From Skeletonema tropicum (taxonomy: Eukaryota; Bacillariophyta; Thalassiosirophyceae; Thalassiosirales; Thalassiosiraceae): a DNA stretch of 64,000 nucleotides. The stretch covers positions 372,001 to 436,000 of the forward strand of contig CM074143.1 of the NCBI GenBank assembly GCA_037178625.1, given 5' to 3'. The stretch's first letter is position 1. The number at the start of each line of letters is the position of its first letter. The notes below the pieces were generated by a model. That model saw nothing but the letters and a program-made list of their open reading frames with translations. It searched no databases and was not told the origin of the DNA. The position numbers and the translations under genes were made by a program. This document shows, piece after piece, positions 30,893 through 39,846 of this stretch.

Positions 30893-31606
30893 TTATCCAC
30901 CACGACAAATCAAAATGTCATTGCGACTATTCAAATCAATCCTCAACTCTTCATCCAAATACACTGTATCAAACCACCCTTCACCCACAGGTGGAAAATT
31001 GTACGTGCCCCATTTACCAATGTCCAATTTGGCATTCTTAAATTTGAATTCCGTTCTCAACTCATTATTGTCATCAGCCGGTTGAATAGTTCCAGTAACA
31101 CCAAATCCACCACCCTTGACAAATGGTATCCTATTCTCCAATACTGTCCCATTACTCAATGTCTGTTCAATCTGTGTACTAATACCCTTTTCTAAAAAGA
31201 AATTGATTTCCTTTTCCGAAGTCCACAGTACTATCCACTTGCGTTGTAGTAACTTGGATGTAGACGGGGAGGATGTCGGATTGAATGGTGTTAGTTGGGA
31301 GAGGATGGATTCGATTTCGGTACGGATTGTGGGTGTGCATTCCCCGTAGGAGGATTGACAGGTTTGGTAGAGTTGTTGCTTAAGTGATTGGACTTGTTGT
31401 TTTTGGGAGGAGTTGGAGGTGGAAGTGGGGAAGAGTGAGGAGAGAAAGTCTAGGTTGAATGATGTTGAGTGTAGTTGGGTAGTGGTAGTGATGATCTTGC
31501 TACTTCTTGCGTGGTGTAGTAGTTTAGATGATGGGGTGGAGAAGCAAGAGACTGCTGGTATCGATGATGCAAGCAGCACGAAGAAGAGTTTGAGGAGGAC
31601 ACTCAT
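30893..31606 (-). CDS. PAP/fibrillin (plastid lipid-associated) domain protein
   Basis: This is a 237-residue protein. The signal peptide LLKLFFVLLASSIPAVSC then FSTPSS gives a C/F junction of the ASAF type, pointing to plastid import. The PAP_fibrillin domain follows: LLQRKWIVLWTSEKE, a central QTLSNGTVLENRIPF, TEFKFKNAKLDIG, and the diagnostic end DTVYLDEELRIDLNSR with ILICRGG. Fibrillins coat plastoglobules and thylakoids and bind lipids or help quinone synthesis. The length fits small members of the family. Confidence 0.88.
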   Translation of the reverse strand: MSVLLKLFFVLLASSIPAVSCFSTPSSKLLHHARSSKIITTTTQLHSTSFNLDFLSSLFPTSTSNSSQKQQVQSLKQQLYQTCQSSYGECTPTIRTEIESILSQLTPFNPTSSPSTSKLLQRKWIVLWTSEKEINFFLEKGISTQIEQTLSNGTVLENRIPFVKGGGFGVTGTIQPADDNNELRTEFKFKNAKLDIGKWGTYNFPPVGEGWFDTVYLDEELRIDLNSRNDILICRGG

Positions 31607-32480
31607 TTTATAAAAACAAGAGCGATAGTGATGATGATGATGATGATGATTGTTGAATGAATGAAGATGGATCTATTCAAGCTTGCTGGTGGCGCTGGTT
31701 GACTGTTGTTGTTCTCTTCTTGTCTGCCACTTCAATGCAATTGTATGATATGTGAAATCGAAGAAGCTTTTTCAAAAGCAAATGCTTGACGCTGGAAGGA
31801 AGATGTCTGTTCTCGACGGATTGACGTAGTGCTAATCAGCTGCTTTTCTCTTACTTATTCTACTTAGCGATTAATCTATTGCTGCTATTGCTACCTGTAC
31901 AGAACACGTTGCTGCGTAGTAAGTAATTGATGCAATACTTAGATTGTTATCAGTGTCGTCAAGGTGTCGTCATCGTCAGCATTTTTGATCACGAAAAATT
32001 TGGCAGTACTTTCTTCCTTAGCGATCATCCACGTAAACTAGGTACTGATTCCAATGGTATAACTTCGTGCGTTGAATCGCTCAACAGCAATGACAATAAT
32101 TTAAACGAGATCTAAATGAATTCAAATTTCAGGTTGAACCACGAGTTGGAAAGACTGTCACGTGTCACACTCAATCAAGTACTTAGATACTTAGACGAAA
32201 GTAAAGAATACAATAGAATACAATAATAGAGTGTGTTCTAACTTGCTGACTAATAATACATGCGTCCCTAAAGGACTTAACGAGTGGCTTGTTTACCACC
32301 AATAAAATCAGACTCAATCTAAACAGGAATGCGTGATGGATGTGTAGTGTGTGTGCATGTGGAACGACTGCGTGCGTGCTGTGAATCTTCAGAGCGAAAG
32401 TGAGGTCGAACATAAGATGATGGTGGTGATCTCGCCTTTTATTCCAAATCTAGAGACGAGTCATTTTCGGCAAATTCTCT
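31607..32480. other. Intergenic stretch with a GAT microsatellite
   Basis: A (GAT)n run lies at about 31630-31650 just upstream of the fibrillin start. The remainder shows no gene or RNA. Confidence 0.5.
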
Positions 32481-33173
32481 CTAAGGTCCCATGCGGCCCA
32501 TACCTCCACCCATACCCATACTTCCTCCACCACCCATCATACCCATATCATCCATCATACCCGGAGGTCCAAACTCGGGATCCTCAAACATCATCCCCAT
32601 ATCCATACCAAACTCTCCTCCTCCTCTCCTTCCATCCATACCACCATAATCCCTATTCCTCCCATCAAATGTAAATCCCCTCATGGTCCTATCACTCCTC
32701 ATCCCCATGGCATCCGAATTCATAAATAAATCACCCTGATCCATACGACGGTCCGATCGACTCATCCCCATGGCAGGAGAGTAGGCTCCAAATGGATCAA
32801 ATCCATCCGCCGAACGACGATGTGGTGGTGGTGGTGGTGGCATACCCCCACCCATAGGTCCACCAGCAAAGCTCTGACCACCACCACGTGAATGACGTGC
32901 ACTTTGACTCCACCCCTCATCATAATATGGATTAGTCTCCATATCCCTATACCCACCTGGTCCTTGAGAATACCCAGCATTCGTCCTCCAGTTCCCATCG
33001 TCGATACGGCCGAATCCACCATTTTCAAATGTTTCGGGATATGCCGCCATGTCACGGAGGGAGTTGTACGAAGCGGTGTTGGGATGGGAGTGACGTCCGT
33101 AGTTGGGATCGGAGTTGAAGGAGGTGGTGGTGCCGATGATGGCGAAGAGGGTTGCTACTGTGTTGGCCTTCAT
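32481..33173 (-). CDS. Secretory-pathway Gly/Met-rich disordered protein
   Basis: This is a 230-residue protein of unknown function. A short signal peptide (MKANTVATLFAIIGTTTSF) is followed by NSDPNYGR; the TSF step is a weak ASAF-like junction, so either the plastid or secretion is possible. The rest is disordered: Tyr/Asn/Gly-rich, a Pro run MPPPPPPHRRS, repeated MGMxSDR segments, and a Gly/Met-rich end (GMMDDMGMMGGGGSMGMGGG). No catalytic motif. Low-complexity Gly/Met proteins with signal peptides occur among diatom cell-wall and plastid proteins; no choice is made here. Confidence 0.65.
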   Translation of the reverse strand: MKANTVATLFAIIGTTTSFNSDPNYGRHSHPNTASYNSLRDMAAYPETFENGGFGRIDDGNWRTNAGYSQGPGGYRDMETNPYYDEGWSQSARHSRGGGQSFAGGPMGGGMPPPPPPHRRSADGFDPFGAYSPAMGMSRSDRRMDQGDLFMNSDAMGMRSDRTMRGFTFDGRNRDYGGMDGRRGGGEFGMDMGMMFEDPEFGPPGMMDDMGMMGGGGSMGMGGGMGRMGP

Positions 33174-33640
33174 ATTGTTCTAAGTATTGTTTCGATGTCT
33201 TGGTATTTATTTTGTGAGAGATGTGTAATGTGGTTTGAATGGATTCAAATTGATTTGAATTTGATGTCGGGGAAGCACAAGTGCGTGATGTGTTCAATTA
33301 CATATTTTGAACCATTTTGAATCCATATTCATTTGGAGACAAGTGGATCCACGCCCGCTTTTGAGTTTGATGTTTTTTGGAGATTTCTACGCGAGTTTTA
33401 ACGGGGGAATTGGTATGTTTGATCCGGAAGGCCATCTGCCGAAGTGGTGGGATATGATAGTTTCGCTTTTCCTTGGTGGTAGTTTTTGCGTTTTCCTAGA
33501 TGACGGTCATCGGCACCCACTGTAACAAAAGCTCTTGCGCTTGGCTCATGGCTTTGCTCATGTCCTACACCAGCCTCTCCATTTACTGCACTACGATACA
33601 TTTTATCTACATCCCTCTCAAGAGCAGCGGCTACTGAATA
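33174..33640. other. Divergent promoter region, no supported gene
   Basis: Two frames in this stretch (33307-33525 plus and 33398-33649 minus) overlap one another and carry no known domain. I treat neither as a gene. Confidence 0.4.
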
Positions 33641-34618
33641 ATGTTTCAATCAGGCATCCCATACCACGAGACTGGCACGTTCACGTCCCATAGAACGTAA
33701 GAATCATTCATGTCCTTCAGAAATTTCGATGCATAAAATTATATGCTCGATCTATCTCTGCGCTGATTTCTACTATCTATCTGTTTACTATTTGCAAAGG
33801 ATCTAATGTCCTTCAGAAATTATCTTTTGAAGAGCTTCGATGCATAAGTTTATATGCTCGATATCTATCTCTGCGCTGATTTCTACTATCTATTATTTGT
33901 TTACTACTTTTGCAAAGGACTGCAAATCTAACGAACATACTGTCTCTCTCTTTCACACAGTTTTCTACCAGACGACGAGTACGGCGTAGCCCTCGACAAC
34001 TTAGTAAAAGGCTGCACAGACATCCTCCTACTCAACCCATCCGGTGACAAAATCTTCACAGGTCGTCGATGTGTCCAACCCCAACCCGACTGGTGGTTCA
34101 TGGGTGGTCGAATCTTCCCGGGCGAAACACCAATTCAATCCTGCCAACGTTTGCTTCGCCGTGAATTAGGATTAGATATTGCCAGTGAACGATTTGTGGC
34201 TGTTTGTGCTCAAGCGTTTGCATTTGAAATGAGAGAACAAGAGCCGAAAAATCATGGGACGACGGATGCACAGTTTTGTTATAAGGTGCAGTTGTTGAAT
34301 GAAGAGGAGGTGAAGAAGGTGGTGTTGGATGAGAATGAATATAGTGAGAGTGAATGGAAGTTGCCAAGTGAGATAATAGAGGGGAATTATCATCCTGCGT
34401 TGAAGTTTGCAGTGGGGAATATGCTGGCGGGGAATGTGTTGGAAAGGATGGAGAAGAAGGTGGAAGAGGAGGGTAGTAGTGACGAGGAAATTGCCAAGTT
34501 GGCGAGGGAATTTTTGAAGAAGAGAAAGGAGGTGGATGAGGTTTTGAAGACTTCGAAGGATTACAAGTTGGTTTCGAAGGAGTTGGATTATGAAACTACG
34601 GTGAATTCCAGGTATTGA
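33641..34618 (+). CDS. NUDIX-like hydrolase with a non-standard Nudix box, two exons
   Basis: Proposed exons are 33641-33696 and 33961-34618, with a 264-bp intron (GTAAGA...CACAG, phase 2). A stop just upstream of ATG 33641 fixes the start, and the join reads HRTFLPDDEYGVAL. The product is 237 residues. The Nudix segment is WWFMGGRIFPGETPIQ followed by CQRLLRRELGL. The G-x5-E part fits the consensus, but REUxEE is replaced by RLLRRE, leaving one Glu of the metal-binding pair; GDP-mannose hydrolases of this superfamily also deviate there. Substrate unknown. The C-terminus adds a charged coiled coil (~175-225). Exon 1 is only 19 codons and is supported by frame and splice sites alone. Confidence 0.75.
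33707..33930 (+). repeat. Tandem duplication inside the NUDIX-gene intron
   Basis: Two ~100-bp copies start at ATGTCCTTCAGAAATT (33709 and 33807) and share CGATGCATAA, TATATGCTCGAT and CTCTGCGCTGATTTCTACTA. The second copy has about 20 extra bases. Both lie between the proposed donor and acceptor, so they lengthen the intron. Confidence 0.9.
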
Positions 34619-36086
34619 GAGAAGACATAATAATTGTATTTTTGGGGGCGCTTGGAAATGGACCATTCGATATGAAATATCCAATCCTTGAAAGAAATGT
34701 ATTTATTCATTTTAGTTGCTAGGTTTCAGTTTCAACCTCTTGCTTCCTATCATATCTGGAAGCTGAAAAGCCTCTCTTGAAAATAGCCTGCTACTTGGAT
34801 CATTTTCGTACTAAGAAACGATAGCAGATATATGTATATTCAGTGTTTCTACTGTATTATTGTATCAATTCTTCAGAGAGCAGACAGGAGCCGATGCTGT
34901 ATTTGCATCCACTTGAAGATCAAGTTGTGTCGAGAAGAGAAGAGCATTTTAGCATAGCATAGAGATGAGAATTTCAAAAAGAAAACACACCTCCTTTCCT
35001 GCCAATTACAAGCTCCACGCACACTACATAGACTTACAACAATCTTGAGGTAAGATTGGCTCGTCGACTCCTTCAATTTCGATGCGTTTGGTACTTGAGA
35101 AAATGTTTTAAGCTACGGCAGGTTTGTCAAGCGGGTCTTTGGTCCTAGGGCGTCTTCCAGCGTGATAATTATTACTTCATAGCATCCAAATTGTTTCATT
35201 GTATGGTATCCTTCAAGCTTCAAGAAACCGACGAAAGCTAGGAGACTACTTGCACAGGTGAACTGGTAATGCATAAGTCTGCTTGCTCATATCCAATACC
35301 TCTTTGTTGATGTGAAGGCGCATGCGGCAGCATATACTGTCATCATAAAGCTCAGGAATGCAATGCATGCAGTTCTTGGGTTTATCTAATGTTATGGTGC
35401 AGTTTATGTTGTAATGTTGGTGTGAAACGCTCCAAGCTAAGGATATGTCTACGTGCCTGCCGCTCATGGGCAATTGCAGTTGTTAGGAGCGTCGGCGGCG
35501 CCCAATACTTCGTCACATCCACGCCTACACACTAAGCAGTAATACGTGCAAGAACTTTTTTTCGCCATGTAGCGCAGATCAATCATCAATCACTACTGCA
35601 TCATCCAGAGGTTCAATCTACTGGAAGAAATGAAGTGATGTGTGCGCTTGATTCGACCATAAAGCTCTCCGCTCGACGAAAATAGTTCTTCGAATGTACA
35701 ACTCACATCCAAGTCCAAAAGAAAGTTTGCGGCCCACCTCGAAGTAAGTAGCGAGCCAATCAGCCTGAGAGGCTGAAAGAACTGTGAGTGAGTGCATGGT
35801 GAGTGACTCCGAAGAAATTGCTCAACAAAATTGATGATTCCTTCTTCTGTTTCCGGTTTTTGCGACCCTCGAGGAGGCCTTCTCTTGCTACTCACAAAAT
35901 ATGAATACCGATCAACGTAGGAATCAAATACATCGGTTTTGCCACGATTTTATGCTTATTTGATCTAACTGTACGGCGCACCTCCTCCTCCAGCAAGGGG
36001 AGCCAGCCACTCACTACAATTTTGAACTCAACAATGAGCCCTAAATCAACTTATTCCACGATATGATTGACTAAACTTGTAGTACG
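34619..36086. other. 1.5-kb stretch without a supported gene
   Basis: A 100-codon minus-strand frame at 35593-35895 (basic start, no domain) is the best coding candidate but lacks support. A block near 35985-36060 (CAGCCACT...CCCTAAATCAA) shares short words with the duplicated region at 16200-18020. No RNA gene seen. Confidence 0.4.
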
Positions 36087-37001
36087 ATGACGGGCCCTTT
36101 GATCAATAGAACCAGATCAACAAGGGGTGGCAACAATAGTCTTGTGCTCAAAGTGGCGGTACCCTTGAAGAGTAGATTGAGATCGTTCCATGGATCAAAA
36201 AAGTCGTCTGCTCAAGAAAAGCACAAACAAACAGAATATCTAGAAAGCAGATCACCATCACAAACCTCTGCCTACACCTCAGAATGCTCTCGTGATGAGC
36301 CAGAAGATGTGGTTCTTTATACTCCGATTGCGCGGCGGCTAAATGAGTTATCATCGCAGCCGTTTTCATTTGATAGACGGAGGAGACATAGAATAATGAG
36401 TTTTTCAAGAAACTCATCAAGTAAGAGGCAGACGCAAGTTAGAGCACCTCATCAAAGTAAGAAACGCATGAAAAAGTTGTCTCCAGCTCTGAGTGGTTGC
36501 GGTGTAACACTGAATTCACCGTGGATAACTCCTTATACTCAAGCCTACTATCCTCCTGGCTTTCAGTGCTACCATCCCACCACTGAAATGAGAGATGATA
36601 ATAGAATGAACATCATCCAAACTGCTTCCTCGGACGATCTTCCACCTGCAATCAGCCCAGCATACAAATTTGTCACAATAGAAATGGCAGAACAGATGGA
36701 AGCAATGGAGGCACTTGAAGAATTCTCATCATTCTCGTCGTCTGATTATGATATTTGTTCCGATGAATACATGGCGTCACATCAAGAGGCATTGACCAAT
36801 ACGACACAGAAATCGCAGGAGAAGGACAAAAAGAAGAAACAAAAGGGCCACAACCAGGACGTAGACAGGTATTCAGCGCACATAGACAAGTATTCAATGC
36901 ACGAATCGCACAGCCCCTCTTCACCAAATTACAGTATCTGGACGAGGCTACATGAAGGCATCATATATTCTCAGTGCTGCCGCGGACAAGAAATAGATTG
37001 A
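36087..37001 (+). CDS. Hypothetical Ser/Arg-rich protein
   Basis: This is a 304-residue single-exon protein, family not recognised. The first ~130 residues are basic with many Ser (TRSTRGGNNS, KSRLRSFHGSKKS, RRRRHRIMSFSRNSSSKRQ). A middle part is rich in Pro and Tyr (WITPYTQAYYPPGFQCYHP), then an acidic/Ser segment (EALEEFSSFSSSDYD) and a basic KDKKKKQKG run. It looks largely disordered and could be nuclear. It converges on the ATG16 gene with 77 bp between stops. The length of the open frame and its codon pattern argue that it is real. Confidence 0.55.
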   Translation: MTGPLINRTRSTRGGNNSLVLKVAVPLKSRLRSFHGSKKSSAQEKHKQTEYLESRSPSQTSAYTSECSRDEPEDVVLYTPIARRLNELSSQPFSFDRRRRHRIMSFSRNSSSKRQTQVRAPHQSKKRMKKLSPALSGCGVTLNSPWITPYTQAYYPPGFQCYHPTTEMRDDNRMNIIQTASSDDLPPAISPAYKFVTIEMAEQMEAMEALEEFSSFSSSDYDICSDEYMASHQEALTNTTQKSQEKDKKKKQKGHNQDVDRYSAHIDKYSMHESHSPSSPNYSIWTRLHEGIIYSQCCRGQEID

Positions 37002-37078
37002 AAGGAGCAGAGTTGTACAGCGATAAAAAGATAATATTCACTTCAACTTTCAATCAAGGAAATGTACACGTATCGTAC

Positions 37079-38827
37079 TCAAGCCCATAGAACCAAAACA
37101 CCAGTCTTGTCAACTGTAGCAATTTGTTGCCCATTGGTACCTCCCCTTCCCCAAGCTAAGCCCACCACACCTGCCTGATGAGCACCAAGCCGCTTCTTCA
37201 ACTCAGCCGATGCTGCATCAAACACGAAAATATCACCATTGTCACCTCCACCACAAGCAACATACTTCCCTGCTGCATCTGGACTGAACGAACACCTTGC
37301 ATTATTCGACAGAATCCGAAGTGCATTATCACGAAATGTTTTCACAACACATTGAGTCCGAACATCCATAATTTTCAAGGTCGAATCACGCCCACAGGTA
37401 AGAACTTGATGACTACTACCCGGTTTCCACTGTACACTCGTCACACCACCCTCATGCACCGATGGAATATCCATCACACGGTCTCCACTCCTCACATCCC
37501 AAAAGCACACACCTCCATCCAAATGACCCGTCACTACCGGCTGTGTTTCCACAAATACATCCGTACAATTTGCCGTTGAAGAGTGCCGAAATGTCGTCGT
37601 CTGTGTATAAATATGTCGCGATATATCCCAAAGTCGAATCGACCGATCAGCCGATCCAGTCACAATATTCTTCTGGCCAGGGAACAATTTCACACAGGTA
37701 ACTTTTTGAGAATGTCCCGCAAGTTGATGGATCAATCGTTTCGTTTTATACTGCCACACTCTACAGGTTTTATCTGCCCCACAACAGGTCACTAAACCAC
37801 CGGCCATGTCGACTCCCGTCATGGGGAGGCTACCCCCTCCTGAAAATGTCGCTTGTAGTTGACCATTGCTTGTATCCCACACTCTTACCGTGGCATCACT
37901 GCTGGATGTTGCTACCAGATTCAAATTTGTACCGTCATATACCACACAGGATGCATCTTCTCGATGGGCCTTGATGGAATAGAGAGGCTTGGATGGTAGT
38001 ATTGCTCCAAAGGCACCCCATTTTCTTGCCTGAGCTGCTGCATCATCCAATGACCCTTCTCCTGCTTTAGTAGACTTGCTACCATCCTTATTACCACCAC
38101 TATTCGGTAAACGAAACCACCCCTTCTCACTCTTCTTATTATACGACTTCAACATACTAATCTCCTTCTGCAACTTCTCCACCATATCATTCATACCATT
38201 CAATTGCTCTGCCATCTTTTCCTTCTCTGTAACTGCATTCTCCACAAGTCGTTCATTTAACTTCGTCTTTTCCTCATTTTCGACTTGTAACTGTCGTATG
38301 GCATCCTTGAGCCCATCAAATTGCTTCTCGGAGAGACGTGTGAGTGACTTGGCGTTTTCTAATTCGGATTGTAAATGTGTGGTGATTTCATTGGAGCGAT
38401 CGAGTTCCATTTTTAGATTGGATATGACTGTTTCTTGTGCTGATTTTTCTTCGTGTAGCAAGTCCAATTGTTGCCTTGCCTCCATGGCGGCTGTGGAGTG
38501 GAGTTCCGTTTTGATTTTTTCCTTGAGAGCTGAGTGGAGTTGGATTACTTCCATTCTGAGCCGTGCATTATTATTTGAGGATGATTCATTATTATTATTG
38601 CTGTTGTTATCATTATTAGCTCCATGATCCTGAGTGGCTTCTCCAATCCGATGCGCCTCAACTAGAAGTTGCTGTTGTTCTAGATAATACTGTTTTTCGA
38701 GTGATTCGCATCTTGTTTGTAGCGCGTCGGCGAGGTTGGAGAGGGAGAAATTTGATGCATGGATTGGAAGGAACGGAATTGTCTCGTAGGCATTGCGTTC
38801 TTGAATGAGGTTGTACACTTCTTCCAT
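37079..38827 (-). CDS. ATG16: Autophagy protein ATG16 (coiled coil plus WD40 propeller)
   Basis: This is a 582-residue single-exon protein. The N-terminal IQERNAYETIPF resembles the ATG5-binding helix of ATG16 (a RN..E..F pattern). A long coiled coil (~40-235) serves dimerisation. After a linker, a WD40 propeller begins near residue 285 with AHREDASCVVYDGTNLNLVATSSSDATVRVWD, and at least six more blades follow (CGADKTCRVWQ, TGSADRSIRLWDI, CFWDVRSGDRV, CGRDSTLKIMDV, GDIFVFDA, VDKTGVLVLWA). ATG16 forms the ATG12-ATG5-ATG16 complex that places ATG8 on membranes. The animal/plant/alga form has this propeller and the yeast one lacks it, so the architecture is the expected one. Confidence 0.9.
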   Translation of the reverse strand: MEEVYNLIQERNAYETIPFLPIHASNFSLSNLADALQTRCESLEKQYYLEQQQLLVEAHRIGEATQDHGANNDNNSNNNNESSSNNNARLRMEVIQLHSALKEKIKTELHSTAAMEARQQLDLLHEEKSAQETVISNLKMELDRSNEITTHLQSELENAKSLTRLSEKQFDGLKDAIRQLQVENEEKTKLNERLVENAVTEKEKMAEQLNGMNDMVEKLQKEISMLKSYNKKSEKGWFRLPNSGGNKDGSKSTKAGEGSLDDAAAQARKWGAFGAILPSKPLYSIKAHREDASCVVYDGTNLNLVATSSSDATVRVWDTSNGQLQATFSGGGSLPMTGVDMAGGLVTCCGADKTCRVWQYKTKRLIHQLAGHSQKVTCVKLFPGQKNIVTGSADRSIRLWDISRHIYTQTTTFRHSSTANCTDVFVETQPVVTGHLDGGVCFWDVRSGDRVMDIPSVHEGGVTSVQWKPGSSHQVLTCGRDSTLKIMDVRTQCVVKTFRDNALRILSNNARCSFSPDAAGKYVACGGGDNGDIFVFDAASAELKKRLGAHQAGVVGLAWGRGGTNGQQIATVDKTGVLVLWA

Positions 38828-39846
38828 TGTTGTTGCTGTTGATGCTGCTGTTGCTGTTGTTGCTGGTCATAACGATATGGTATCATCTACTCAACACACA
38901 AGAACAAAAAGTAAAGCACATCTCATGGGCGACACCCGCACCCTGCCTACGACAAGCTATTACATATCTATTATGACATCTAAAGTCCTTTTAGAGAGAG
39001 GCTAAGGAGTTGAATGTGAAAAGGGGGCAAAAACAAAACATATGAGGGGGCATACTCACGGCGTACCAAATAACCAATGCCCTGCTCCCTGCCCCGTGGT
39101 GCCCGATCTGGCGGGCCATGCCCCCTTCCAGCCCCCTGCCACTGACCCCTACTCAAAAATGAAATCTTACCTCGTGCCCCAACGCCACAGAGAGCGGTAA
39201 TAGAGAGAGAATAATGTGGTCGAATCCAAGGAATTACACAAGCCAAGCACAGAGTTTCGAAGAGGAATGAGAGTTAGTGGTGATCTCTCAATGGTATAAT
39301 ATGTCATGTGTCATCATTGGGATTTTCGCATACGTATCTATTGATGTTTTATGCGGCTTTGTGTCAACTTCTGTGCCTCTCACATGTTTTTCCGATGGGA
39401 TTCGCTTGGGGAAAAGCAAGTAATTTCCCAAGTAGTGAAGAGAAGGCTGCGGCAAAAATTAATCTTTCCTGCTTGCGGCTTTCTTAGAGACAAACCTTTA
39501 CCGATCAAACAAATGGATGACACAGATTAAACGCTAGAGAACAACATAATGTACATGTGTGTGGTTATGGAGTGTTATGCGAAGAGGACAAGACAATAAT
39601 TTCACTTCTGGTGGCGGTGGCACTGGGTCTCCGCAAAGAAAGATATGTATTCGGTGCTACAACAGCTAGAGGTGTTGGAAAAGTAAATTATTGAAAGAAA
39701 AACTGCAAAGCAAAAGGAAAAATCATTACTTAACTACACATATTTGAATAAGTCGAAGACTGATGTGACTGAAACTAAATACACATGCCTTCGAAACAAC
39801 AACTTTCGTGAACGATTAAACACACACTGAAAGCACTGTCCATACA
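38828..39846. other. ATG16 upstream region and PS-A 3' flank
   Basis: A GTTGTTGCTG-type microsatellite lies at 38828-38870. From about 39590 the sequence resembles 57750-58035, the 3' flank of the paralogue PS-B: TTCACTTCTGGTGGC, AGAAAGATATGT, AACAACAACTTT and GAAAGCACT blocks recur in order. No gene. Confidence 0.6.

Noticed and set aside
33307..33649. Two overlapping frames between the secreted protein and the NUDIX gene
   Set aside because: They overlap on opposite strands and neither shows a domain; at most one could be real and the sequence does not tell which.
35593..35895. 100-codon minus-strand frame as a small gene
   Set aside because: It lacks a domain and any supporting context. 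I leave it as a weak candidate only.
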